Shown piece after piece: positions 47,811 through 60,868 of a DNA stretch of 64,000 nucleotides (position 1 is its first letter; each line of letters begins with the position of its first letter). The notes beneath the pieces are model-generated. The model did not search any database. It was given only the letters and a program-made list of their open reading frames with translations, and was not told the DNA's origin. The position numbers and the translations under genes are program-made. The stretch comes from Doris montereyensis (taxonomy: Eukaryota > Mollusca > Gastropoda > Nudibranchia > Dorididae). The stretch covers positions 38,501-102,500 of the forward strand of contig JAXRKP010001106.1 of NCBI GenBank assembly GCA_037039925.1, in the 5' to 3' direction.

Positions 47811-50800
47811 TTCATACCACTGTATCATACAGCTTTTGTCCCACTGTATCATACAGCTTTTGTCCCACTGTATCATACAGCTTTCACCTCACTGTATCGT
47901 ACAGCTTTCATACCACTGTATCGTACAGACTTCTTCCCACTGTATCGTACATTTTTCATACCACTGTATCGACAGCTTTTTGTCCAACTGTATCGTACAG
48001 CTTTTGTCCCACTGTATCGTACAGCCTTCTTCCCATTGTATCGTACTTTTCATACCACAGTATCGTACAGCTTTTGTCCCACTGTATCGTATAGCTTTTG
48101 TCCCACCGTATCGTACAGCTTTTGTCCCACTGCATCGTACAGCTTTTGTCCCACTGTATCGTACAGCTTTTATCCCACTGTATCATACAGCTTTCATCCC
48201 ACTGTATCGTACAGCTTTTGTCCTACTGTATCATACAGCTTTTGACCCACTGTATCGTACAACTTTTGTCCCACCGTATCGTACAGCTTTCATCCCACTG
48301 TATCGTACAGCTTTCATACCACTGTATCGCACAGCTTTCTTCCCACTGTATCGTACAGCTTTCATACCACTGTATCGTACAGCTTTTGTCCCATTGTATC
48401 GTACAGCTTTTGTCCCACTGTATCGTACAGCCTTCATCCCACTGTATCGTACAGCTTTCATACCACAGTATCTTACAGCTTTTATCCCACTATATCGTAT
48501 AGCTTTCATACGATCGTATCGTAAAGCTTTTGTCCCACTGTATCGTACAGCTTTTGTCCCACTGTATCGCATAGCTTTCATCCCACAGTATCGTACAGCT
48601 TTCATACCACTGTATCGTACAGCTTTCATACCACTGTATCGTGCAGCTTTCAGCCCACTGTTTCGTACAGCTTTTCTCCCACTGTATCGTACGGCTTTTG
48701 TCCAACTCTATAGTACAGCTTTTGTCCCAATGTATCATACAGCTTTGTTACCACTGCATCATACAGCTTTCATACCACTGTATCGTACAGCTTTCATCCC
48801 ACTGTATCGTACAGCTTTCATACCACTGTATCGTACAGCTTTCATGCCACTGTATCGTACAGCTTTCATACCGCTATATCACACAGCTTTCATACCACTA
48901 CATCGTACAGCTTTCATGCCACTGTATCGTACAGCTTTCATACCACTGTATCGTACAGCTTTCATACCACTGTGTCATACAGCTTTTGTGTTACTGTATC
49001 GAACAGTTTTCATCCCACTGTATCGTACAGCTTTTTCATACCACTGTATCGTACAGCTTTCATACCACTGTATCGTACAGCTTTCATACCACTGTATCGT
49101 ACAGCTTTCATACCACTGTATCGTACAGCTTTCTTCCCACAGTATCGTACAGATTTCTTCCCACTGTATCGTACAGAGTTCTTTTTTACAGCTTTCTTCA
49201 ACTGTATCGTACAGCTTTCATACCACTATATCGTACAGATTTCTTCCCACTGTATCGTACAGCTTTTGTCCCACTGTATCGTACAGCTTTCTTCCCACTG
49301 GATTTTACAGCTTTCATACCACTGTATTGTACAGCTTTCTTCCAACTGTATCGTACAGCTTTCATACCACTGTATCGTACAGCTATCTTCCAACTGTATC
49401 GTACAGCTTTCTTCCAACTGTATCGTACAGCTTTCTTCCAACTGTATCGTACAGCTTTCATACCACTATATCGTACAGCTTTCATACCACTGTATCATAC
49501 AGCTTTTATCCCACTGTATTGTACAGCTTTTGTCTCACTGTATCGTACAGCTTTTGTCCCACTGCATAGTACAGCTTTCATACCACTGTATCGTACAGCT
49601 TTCTTACCACTGTATCTTACAGCTTTTGGCCCACTGTATCGTACAGCTTTCATCCCACTATATCGTACAGCTTTCATACCACTGTATCGTACAGCTTTCA
49701 TACCACTGTATCGTACAGCTTTGATACCACTGTATCGCAGATTTCTTCCCACTGTATCGTACAGCTTTCATACCACTGTATCGGACAGCTTTCTTCCCAC
49801 TGTATCGTACAGATTTTTCCCCACTTTATCGTACAGCTTTTGTCCCACTGTATTGTACAGCTTTCTTCCCATTGTATCGTACAGCTTTCTTCCCATTGGA
49901 TCTTACAGCTTTTTTCCCACTGTATCGTACAGCTTTCATACACCTTTCATACAACTGTATCATACACCTTTCATACAACTGTATCATACACCTTTCATAC
50001 AACTGTATCATACACCTTTCATACAACTGTATCATACACCTTTCATACAACTGTATCGTACAGCTTTCTTCCAACTGTATCATACAGCTTTCATACCACT
50101 GTATGGTACAGCTTTTGTGTTACTGTATCGTACAGCTTTCATCCCACTGTATCGTACAGTTTTCATACCACTGTATCGTACAGCTTTTGTCCCACTGTAT
50201 CGTACAGCTTTCACCCCACTGTATCGTACAGCTTTTGCCCCACTGTATCATACAGCTTTTGTTCCACTGTATGGTACAGCTTTCATACCTCTGTATCGTA
50301 CAGCTTTCAACCCACTGTATCATACCGCTTTCATACCACTGTATCGTACAGCTTTCTTCCAACTGTATCGTGCAGATTTCTTCCCACTCTATCGTACAGC
50401 TTTTGTCCCACTGTATCGTACAGCTTTCTTCCCACTGTATCGTACAGCTTTCTTCCCACTGGATCTTACAGCTTTCTTCCCACTGTATCGGACAGTACCA
50501 CTGTATCGTACAGCTTTCATACCACTGTATTCGTACAGCTTTCAAACCACTGTATCGTACAGCTTTCATACCACTGTATCGTACAGCTTTTTGTCCCACT
50601 GTATCGTACAGTTTTTGTCCCACTGTATCGTACAGTTTTTTCCCACTGTATCGTACAGCTTTCATACCACTGTATCGTACAGTTTTCATCCAACTGTATC
50701 GTACAGTTTTCTTCCCACTGTATCGTACAGTTTTCTTCCCACTGTATCGTACAGTTTTTTCATACCACTGTATCGTACAGCTTTCTTCCCACTGTATCGT

Positions 50801-53800
50801 ACAGCTTTCATACTACTGTATCGTACAGTTTTCATACCACTGTATCGTACAGCTTTCTTACCACTGTATCGTACAGCTTTTGTCCTACTGTATCGTACAG
50901 CTTTCATCCCATTGTATCGTACAGCTTTCAGCCCACTGTATCGTACAGCTTTCATACTACTGTATCGTACTGCTTTCATACTACTGTATCGTACAGCTTT
51001 TGCCCGCTGTATCGTACAGCTTTCAGCTCACTGTATCGTACAGCTTTCAGCCCACTGTATCGTACAGCTTTCATCCCACTGTATCGTACAGCTTTCATAC
51101 TACTGTATCGTACAGCTTTCATACAACTGTATCGTACAGCTTTTATCCCACTGTATCGTACAGTTTTTGTCCCACTGTACTGTACAGCTTTTGTCCCACT
51201 GTATAGTACAGCTTTCATACCACTGTATCGTACAGCTTTCTTACCACTGTATCATACAGCTTTTTGTCCCACTGTATCGTACAGCTTTTCATCCCACTGT
51301 ATCATACAGCTTTCAGCCCACTGTAGCTTTCATACCACTGTATCGTACAGCTTTCATACCACTGTATCGTACAGCTTTTGTCCCACTGTACCACCAGTGT
51401 ATCGTACAGCTTTCTTCCCACTGTATCGTACAGCTTTTTCCCACTGTACTGTACATACTGTATCGTACAGTTTTCTTCCCACTGTATCGTACAGCTTTCT
51501 TCCCCTACTGTATCGTACAGTTTTCTTCCCACTGTATCGTACAGTTTTCTTCCCACTGTATCGTACAGTTTTCTTCCCCACTGTATCGTACAGTTTTCTT
51601 ACCACTGTATCGTACAGTTTTCTTCCACTGTATCGTACAGTTTTCTTCCCACTGTATCGTACAGTTTTCATACTACTGTATCGTACAGCTTTCTTCCCAC
51701 TGTATCGTACAGCTTTCATACTACTGTATCGTACAGTTTTCATACCACTGTATCGTACAGCTTTCTTACCACTGTATCGTACAGCTTTTCGTCCTACTGT
51801 ATCGTACAGTTTTCATCCTACTGTATCGTACAGCTTTCATCCCACTGTATCGTACAGCTTTCATACTACTGTATCGTACTGCTTTCATACTACTGTATCG
51901 TACAGCTTTTTGCCCGCTGTATCGTACAGCTTTCATCACTATATCGTACAGCTTTCAGCCCACTGTATCGTACAGCTTTCATCCCACTGTATCGTACAGC
52001 TTTCATACTACTGTATCGTACAGCTTTCATACAACTGTATCGTACAGCTTTTATCCCACTGTATCGTACAGCTTTTGTCCCACTGTACTGTACAGCTTTT
52101 GTCCCACTGTATAGTACAGCTTTCATACCACTGTATCGTACAGCTTTCTTACCACTGTATCATACAGCTTTTGTCCTACTGTATCGTACAGCTTTCATCC
52201 CACTGTATCATACAGCTTTCAGCCCACTGTATCGTACAGCTTTCATACTACTGTATCGTACAGCTTTCATACCCTGTATCGTACAGCTTTCATACCACTG
52301 TATCGTACAGCTTTTTGTCCCACTGTACTGTACAGTTTTTGTCCCACTGTATCGTACAGCTTTCTTCCCACTGTATCGTACAGCTTTCATACAGTTTTTG
52401 TACTGTATCGTACAGCTTTCTTCCCACTGTATTGTACAGTTTTCATACTACTGTATCGTACAGCTTTCATACCACATACCACTGTATCGTACAGTTTTCT
52501 TCCCACTGTATCGTACAGCTTTCATCCCACTGTATCGTACAGCTTTCTTCCCACTGTATCGTACAGTTTTCTTCCCACTGTATCGTACAGTTTTCTCCCA
52601 CTGTATCGTACAGTTTTTTCCCACTTCACACTGTATCGTACAGCTTTCTTCCCACTGTATCGTACAGTTTTCTTCCCACTGTATCGTTACAGTTTTCTTC
52701 CCACTGTATCGTACAGCTTTTCTTCCCCACTGTATCGTACAGCTTTCATATACTTCCCACTGTATCGTACAGCTTTCAGCTTTCGTACAGCTTTCACTAC
52801 TGTATCGTACAGCTTTTTCCCCACTGTATCGTACAGCTTTCATACTATTGTATCGTACAGTTTTCATACCACTGTATCGTACAGCTTTCTTACCACTGTA
52901 TTTTACAGCTTTTGTCCTACTGTATCGTACAGCTTTCATCCCACTGTATCGTACAGCTTTCAGTACCACTGTATTGTACAGTTTCATCCCACTGTATCGT
53001 ACAGCTTTCATACCACTGTATCGTACAGCTTTTGTCCTACTGTATCATCAGCCCACTGTAGTTTTCATCCCACTGTATCGTACAGCTTTTCAGTCCCACT
53101 GTATCGTACAGTTTTCATCCCACTCGTACTGCTTTCATACCACTGTATCGTACAGCTTTCTTACCACTGTATCGTACAGCTTTCTGTCCCACTGTATTGT
53201 ATCGTACAGCTTTTTGTCCCACTGTATCGTACAGCTTTCTTCCCACTGTATCGTACAGCTTTCATACTACTGTATCGTACAGCTTTCATCCCACTGTATC
53301 GTACAGCTTTCATACTACTGTATCGTACATCCACTGTATGCAGCTTTCCCACTGTATCGTACAGCTTTCATCATCCCACTGTATCGTACAGCTTTCATAC
53401 TACTGTATCGTACAGCTTTCTTACCACTGTATCGTACAGCTTTTTGTCCCACTGTATCGTACAGCTTTTACAGCTTTCTTCCCACTGTATCGTACAGCTT
53501 TCTTTTGTCCCACTGTATCGTAGCTTTCATACTACCGTATTTACTTTTGTCCCACTGTATCGTACAGCTTTTGTTCCACTGTATCGTACAGCTTTCATCC
53601 CACTGCTTTCATCCCACTGTATCATACAGCTTTCATACCACTGTATGACACTGTATCGTACAGCTTTAGCCCACTGTATCGTACAGCTTTTGTTTCTTAC
53701 CCACTGTATCGTACAGCTTTCATCCCACTGTATCGTACAGCTTTCATACCACTGTATCGTACAGCTTTTTACCACTGTATCGTACAGCTTTTGTCCTACT

Positions 53801-56800
53801 GTATCGTACAGCTTTCATCCCACTGTATCGTACAGCTTTCATCCCACTGTATCGTACAGCTTTCATACTACTGTATCGTACAGCTTTCATACTACTGTAT
53901 CGTACAGCTTTCTGTATCGTACAGCTTTCAGCTCACTGTATCGTACAGCTTTCATCCCACTGTATCGTACAGTTTTCATCCCACTGTATCGTACAGCTTT
54001 CATACTACTGTATCGTACAGCTTTTATCCCACTGTATCGTACAGTTTTTATCCCACTGTATCGTACAGTTTTTGTCCCACTGTATTGTACAGTTTTTGTC
54101 CCACTGTATAGTACAGCTTTCTTCCCACTGTATCGTACAGCTTTCTTTTACCACTGTATCATACAGTTTTTGTCCTACTGTATCGTACAGCTTTCATCCC
54201 ACTGTATCATACAGCTTTCTTCCCACTGTATCGTACAGCTTTCATACTACTGTATCGTACAGTTTTCTTACCACTGTATCGTACAGCTTTTCTTCCCACT
54301 GTATCGTACAGTTTTTTCCCACTGTATGTACAGTTTCTTCCCACTGTATCGTACAGCTTTCTTCCCACTGTATCGTACAGCTTTTTCCCACTGTATCGTA
54401 CAGTTTTCTTCCCACTGTATCGTACAGTTTTCTTCCCACTGTATCGTACAGTTTTCTTCCCACTGTATCTACAGTTTTCTTCCCACTGTATCGTACAGTT
54501 TTCTTCCCACTGTATCGTACAGTTTTCATACCACTGTATCGTACAGCTTTCTTCCCACTGTATCGTACAGCTTTCATCCCACTGTATCGTACAGTTTTCA
54601 TACCACTGTATCGTACAGCTTTCTTCCCACTGTATCGTACAGCTTTCTTACTACTGTATCGTACAGTTTTTCATACTACTGTATCGTACAGCTTTCTTAC
54701 CACTGTATCGTACAGTTTTGTCCTACTGTATCGTACAGTTTTCATCCCACTGTATCGTACAGCTTTCAGCCCACTGTATCGTACAGCTTTCATCCTACTG
54801 TATCGTACAGTTTTCATACTACTGTATCGTACAGCTTTTGCCCACTGTATCGTACAGCTTTCATACTCACTGTATCGTACAGCTTTCAGCCCACTGTATC
54901 GTACAGCTTTCATCCCACTGTATCGTACAGCTTTCATACTACTGTATCGTACAGCTTTCATACCACTGTATCGTACAGCTTTTTATCCTACTGTATCGTA
55001 CAGCTTTTGTCCCACTGTACTGTACAGCTTTTGTCCCACTGTATAGTACAGCTTTCATACCACTGTATCGTACAGCTTTCTTACCACTGTATCATACAGC
55101 TTTTGTCCTACTGTATCGTACAGCTTTCATCCCACTGTATCATACAGCTTTCAGCCCACTGTATGTAGCTTTCATACTACTGTATCGTACAGCTTTCATA
55201 CTACTGTATCGTACAGCTTTTATCCCACTGTATCGTACAGCTTTCAGCCCACTGTATCGTACAGCTTTCAGCCCACTGTATCGTACAGCTTTCATACTAC
55301 TGTATCGTACAGCTTTCATACCACTGTATCATACAGCTTTCATCCCGCTGTATCGTACAGCTTTCATACCACATACCACTGTATCATACAGCTTTCTTCC
55401 CACTGTATCGTACAGCTTTCATACAACTGTATCATACAGCCTTCTTCCCACTGTATCGTACAGCTTTCATACCACTGTATCGTACAGCTTTTGTCCCACT
55501 GTATCGTACAGCTTTTGTGTCACTGTATCGTACAGCTTTTGTCCCACTGTATCGTACAGCCTTCTTCCCACTGTATCGTACAGCTTTCATAACACAGTAT
55601 CGTACAGCTTTTGTCCCACTGTATCGTATAGCTTTCATACTACCGTATCGTAAAGCTTTTGTCCCACTGTATCGTACAGCTTTTGTTCCACTGTATCGCA
55701 GCTTTTGTCCCACAGTATCGTACAGCTTTCATCCCACTGTATCATACAGCTTTCATACCACTGTATTGTACAGTTTTCATCCCACTGTATCGTACAGCTT
55801 TCAGCTCACTGTATGGTACAGCTTTTGTCCCACTGTATCGTACAGTTTTCATACCACTGTATCGTACAGCTTTTGTCCCACTGTATCATACGGTTTTCAT
55901 CCAACTGTATCGTACAGCTTTTGTCCCACTGTATCGTACAGCTTTCTGACCACTGTATTGTACAGCTTTCATACCACTGTATCGTACAGCTTTCATACCA
56001 CTGTATCGTACAGCTTTTGTCCCACTGTATCGTACAGCTTTCTTACCACTGTATCATACAGCTTTTGTCCCACTGTATAGTACAGCTTTTGTCCCACTGT
56101 ATCCTACAGCGTTTGTCCCACTGTATAGTACAGCTTTCTTACCACTGCATCATACAGCTTTCATACCATTGTATCGTACAGCTTTCATCCCACTGTATCG
56201 TACAGCTTTCATCCCACTGTATCGTACAGCTTTCATGTCACTGTATCGTACAGCTTTCATACCACTGTATCGTACAGCTTTCATACCACTGTATCATACA
56301 GCTTTCATGCCACTGTATCGTACAGCTTTCATACCACTGTATGGTACAGCTTTCATACCACTGTATCGTACAGCTATTGTCCTACTGTATCGTACAGCTT
56401 TCATACCACTGTATTGTACACCTTTCATACCACTGTATCATACAGCTTTCATCCCACTGTATCGTACAGCTTTTGTCCCACTGTATAGTACAGCTTTCAA
56501 ACCACTGTATCGTACAGCTTTCTTACCACTGTATAGTACAGCTTTCATACCAAATTGTCCTACTGTATCGTACAGCTTTCTTACCACTGTATTGTACACC
56601 TTTCATACCACTGTATAGTACAGCTTTCTTACCTTTGTATAGTACAGCTTTCAAACCACTGTATCGTACAACTTTCTTACCACTGTATAGTACAGCTTTC
56701 TTACCACTGTATAGTACAGCTTTCTTACCACTGTATCGTACAACTTTCTTACCACTGTATGTACAGCTTTCTTACCACTGTATCGTACAGCTTTCTTAAC

Positions 56801-58890
56801 TTTCTTACCACTGTATCGTACAACTTTCTTACCACTGTATCGTACAGCTTTCTTACCACTGTATGTACAGCTTTATAGTACAGCTTTCTTATCACTGTAT
56901 CGTACAGCTTTCTTACCACTGTATAGTACAGCTTTCATACCATTGTATAGTACAGCTTTCTTACCACTGTATCGTACAGTGTTTGGCCAATGTATTGTAC
57001 AGCTTTCATCCCACTGTATGGTACAGCTTTCGTCCCACTGTATCGTACAGCTTTTGTCCCACTGTATCATACAGGTTTTGTCCCACTGTATCATACAGCT
57101 TTGAGATGTGACTATTGTGAATGAGGGAGAGGGAGGGAGGGAGGGAGGGGGGAGGGATGGAGGGAGTACAGTTTTCATACCATTGTATAGTACAGCTTTC
57201 TAACCACTGTATCGTACAGTGTTTGTCCCACTGTATCGTACAGCTTTCATCCCACTGTATGGTACAGCTTTCGTCCCACTGTATCGTACAGCTTTTGTCC
57301 CACTGTATCGTACAGGTTTTGTCCCACTGTATCGTACAGCTTTCAGCCCACGGTATCGTACAGCTTTCAACCCACTGTATCGTACAGCTTTCTTCCCACT
57401 GTATCGTACAGCTTTTGTCCCACTATATCGTACAGCTTTCAGCCCACTGTATCGTACAGCTTTCGGGCCACTGTATCATACAGCTTTTGTCCCACTGTAT
57501 AGTACAGCTTTCAGCCCACTGTATCGTACAGCTTTTATCCCACTGTATCATACAGCTTTCATACCACTGTATCGTACAGCTTTCTTCCCACTGTATCATA
57601 CAGCTTTCATACCACTGTATCGTGCAGCTTTCAGCCCACTGTATCGTACAGCTTTCTTCCAACTATATCGTACAGCTTTCATACCACTGTATCGTACAGC
57701 TTTCATACCACTGTATCATACAGCTTTGATACCACTGTATCGTACACCTTTCATACCACTGTATCGTACAGCTTTCATACCACTGTATCTTACAGCTGTC
57801 ATACCACTGTATTGTACAACTTTCATACCACTGTATCGCACAGCTTTCATCCCACTGTATCGTACAGCTTTTATACCACTGTATCATACAGCTTTCATAC
57901 CACTGTATCGTACAGATTTCTTCCCACTGTATCGTATAGCTTTTGTCCCACTGTATCATACAGCTTTCTGCCCAATGTAATCGTACAGCTTTCATACCAC
58001 TGTATCGCACAGCTTTCATTCTACCATCGTTACAGCTTTTCATATCACTGTATCGTGACAGCTTTTGTCAAACTGTATTGTACAGCTTTCATCCCACTGT
58101 ATCGCATACAGCTTTTGCCCACTGTATCGTACAGCTTTCTTCCCACTTTATCGTACAGCTTTCAGCCTACTGTATCATACAGCTTTCAGCCCACTGTGTC
58201 GTACAGCTTTCAGCCCACTGCATCGTACAGCTTTCAGCCCACTGTATCGTACAGCTTTCTTCCAACTGTATCGTACAGCTTTCATACCACTTTATCATTA
58301 CAGCTTTCATACCACTGTATCGTACAGCTTTGATACCACTGTATCGTACAGCTTTCATACCACTGTATCGTACAGCTTTCATACCACTGTATCTTACAGC
58401 TGTCATACCACTGTATTGTACAGCTTTCATACCACTGTATCGTACAGCTTTCATCCCACTGTATCACAGCTTTCATACCACTGTATCGTACAGCTTTCTT
58501 CCCACTGTATCGTACAGATTTCTTCCCACTGTATCGTACAGCTTTCAGCCCACTGTATCGTACAGCTTTCGGGCCACTGTATCGTACAGCTTTTGTCCCA
58601 CTGTATCGTACAGCTTTCATACCACCACTGTATCGTACAGCTTTTGTCCCACTGTATCGTACACCTTTCATACCACTGTATCGTTACAGCTTTCATACCA
58701 CTGTATTGTATAGCTTTTGTCCCACTGTATCGTACAGCTTTCATACCACTGTATGGTACAGTTTTTGTCCCACTGTATCTTACAGCTTTCAAACCACTGT
58801 ATCGTACAGCTTTCATACCACTGTATCATACAGCTTTTGTCCCACTGGATCGTACACCTTTCTTCCCACTGTATCGTACACATTTCATCC
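47811..58890. repeat. 24-bp minisatellite, roughly 460 copies over 11 kb
   Basis: The unit is CACTGTATCGTACAGC plus TTTCATAC, with the eight-base spacer varying (TTTCATCC, TTTTGTCC, TTTCTTCC, TTTCAGCC) and the TCG centre varying (TCA, TAG, TGG, TTG). Each unit holds the inverted repeat CTGTA-TCG-TACAG. Since 24 is a multiple of three and two frames per strand lack stops, frames of 1157, 1073, 756 and 598 codons appear (YRTAFIPL, HCIVQLSY, TVSYSFHT). They have no conserved domain, no codon bias of their own and no start context, so they are not genes. Irregular unit lengths cluster between ~51,250 and 54,500. Confidence 0.96.
57103..57170. other. G-rich interruption of the 24-bp array
   Basis: A 60-odd-base non-repeat insert (GAGATGTGACTATTGTGAAT then GAGGGAGAGGGAGGGAGGGA and GGGGGGAGGG) breaks the array. 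It has more than four G3 runs with short loops, so it fits a plus-strand G-quadruplex pattern. The array sequence on its two sides is duplicated. Confidence 0.85.
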
Positions 58891-60626
58891 TATTGGCTCA
58901 GTGGTTTGTCATTGGTAATTCATTTTTAAAGGTCCGGCCAGGACTTTTCACATGATGTCATCAGTTGCACCAAAGTGACTGGATACTCATCGTGTGTGGA
59001 CAGTTTTATTGCTTCCCCTGTCCCGTCTCGCATTGGTCGTAACCACTGTGCCTTTAGGCCTTCCTGGCGAGCAATGGTCAACCTGCCCATACGTTTATCC
59101 CTTAAGTGTTGAAGTTTCCAGGTGTTCCTATTTATCCTATTCCATTTTCCCTAAAACTGAGGACTCTTATAACACAAACAACCTGGTTATGATTCTTTAT
59201 CCTTGTCTGTCCATCGATCACGCCAGATTTTTTGCCCTGACCAATTTTCACCTAAATGTCCATTTTGCCTAAATGCCTGTTTTCTCTGTTTCAGGAATTT
59301 AGGTAGTAACTACTGTACCATTGTTCCACATAACACCATAGAAAATGGGATACGTTAAGGCTCTATAGGCCCTTACAACCTTGGAGGAAATCTACTTCAC
59401 TTTAGTATTAGCTCACGGAAACAAGAAAAATGTCCAAATCAATTAAGTCCTACTGAATTTTCACTTTTTTCCCCTAATGCATTTTTGGCTAATTTTTTTC
59501 CTGCCAATGTGTTGCTTGCATCTAAGTTACTATGTAAATGTAAAAAATTTTTGGGAAAAATTATTCGGTTGCCATGGTAACGGCGGCCATGTTGAATTTT
59601 GATGCCGAAATTTAAAATCTTAAAATCTCAAAAAGTATATGGGCTAGCAATGAAATTCTTTTTCAGACATATTCTTTAAACCCTTAAATAAGGAGTAAGA
59701 CATATTTAATTTATCTCAGCTGTTTTTAAATGTGCTTAAAAAAAATCAGTATTTTATTAAAAAATAACTATTGATAAATTTTGTAATATTTTGATTTTAA
59801 AGGTGCACAAAAGATATGAAAATCAAAATAAACCAGTGAAAATCTCTAGTTCCCAATAACAAATACTAGTCTAGCTGTGTACCAAATTTCAACACTCTGG
59901 CATGAATACTTTCTGAGATTTTAAGATTTTAAAAACGTTGTATGCTAGAAATCACATCTTTTGAGAAAAACGGGTTTGAAAATTCAACTTTCTTCAGAAT
60001 GATACAGCCATATTAAAATTGGCCATAGAATAAGTACCTTTTCAGGCTTTATATAAAAAAATCAACTGATGTACTCGATTCTAAAGATGTTGAAGTAGCG
60101 TTCTAGAGTGGATTTGGAAAATGGGTATTATGAGCCCAAGACTCTACTAAACGCTGTTACAGCTCACCCGGACGCCCCCTTAAGCTAAAAGTGTTGGCAA
60201 TGTTTTTCCTTACCTTGTACATGAAGGCCCGCCATGGGAGATGAGCAACTGACTTCAACTACAACAAAAAAACAACAAGGTTCCAACACTGGTTATTATA
60301 ATTACACTCTTACAACATAATTGGTGGGGGGGGGGGGGGGGGTGTTTATGAATGTCAATAAATAAATATATAAATAAATAAATAAACAACATTTCATTAA
60401 TCAGCTCCAGCGTCGTCAACCTTTATTGCAATAGTCTACTTTTGGTACTTCTGTGTGTTCAAATTTTCGTACCACCCACTAAACCAACTCAATAAGGGTT
60501 ACCTTGAAACGACATTAAAAAATAATTTTAAAAAGAGAAAAAAGCATGCGCTCAGATCATGTTTTATTTTTGGTTTCATTAATTTTCTGTTTTAGAATCT
60601 ATTTCCCAAAGATAATTACAACATCA
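58891..60626. other. Low-copy AT-rich DNA with a poly-G run and a CCAT-box motif pair
   Basis: No convincing gene; the 92-codon frame at 58,994-59,272 has no recognisable motif. The array ends in TTCATCCTATTGGCTCA (58,884-58,900), echoing the 47-bp unit. Other landmarks are GTTGCCATGGTAAC (59,568-59,581) next to GGCGGCCATGTTG (59,582-59,594), a 17-base G run (60,326-60,342) and an (AAAT)n tract (60,355-60,387). The AT-rich 59,300-60,200 region could be the 3' part of an unrecognised transposon. Confidence 0.55.
59568..59594. promoter_or_regulatory. Perfect X-box-like palindrome beside a YY1-like motif
   Basis: GTTGCCATGGTAAC is a two-half-site inverted repeat that fits the RFX X-box consensus (GTNRCC, short spacer, RGYAAC). 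The following GCGGCCATGTTG resembles the YY1 motif GCCGCCATNTTG with one mismatch. There is no gene nearby to regulate. Sequence match only; function is unproven. Confidence 0.35.
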
Positions 60627-60868
60627 GGATAAGATAAGATAAGATAAGATAAGATACAATTTTATTGTAAAAAAAAGTGACACATTGTTTTGGCGTTACA
60701 ATACCTTCAATACAATATGACGTACAACACATCTTTACAATACGTAAATTATGTTTCACACACAAACAGCTTACGACATTTAAGCATTACCTCATAAAAA
60801 TAAGTACAACTTAACATACAAAAAAATTAACATTTTTGTAATCATTGCACTGAATAATATTCAAAACA
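60627..60868 (-). mobile_element. LINE/SINE 3' end with (GATAA)n tail
   Basis: The plus strand begins GGATAAGATAAGATAAGATA and continues ACAATTTTATTGTAAAAAAA, then AT-rich sequence. Read on the minus strand this is a non-coding 3' region ending in ACAATAAAATTGTATC and a (TTATC)n tail, as in the L2-like insert at 42,789 and the one at 63,934. No coding part is visible before the 27-bp array. Confidence 0.6.

Noticed and set aside
47773..56799. Very long plus-strand open frames (598, 1157, 1073, 756, 574 codons) reading YRTAFIPL, HCIVQLSY or TVSYSFHT
   Set aside because: They follow from a 24-bp unit without stops in these frames, overlap one another in different frames, and switch frame wherever a unit has an indel. 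No domain, signal or start context.
58994..59272. 92-codon plus-strand frame after the big array
   Set aside because: No recognisable motif and no supporting context; length is within chance expectation.
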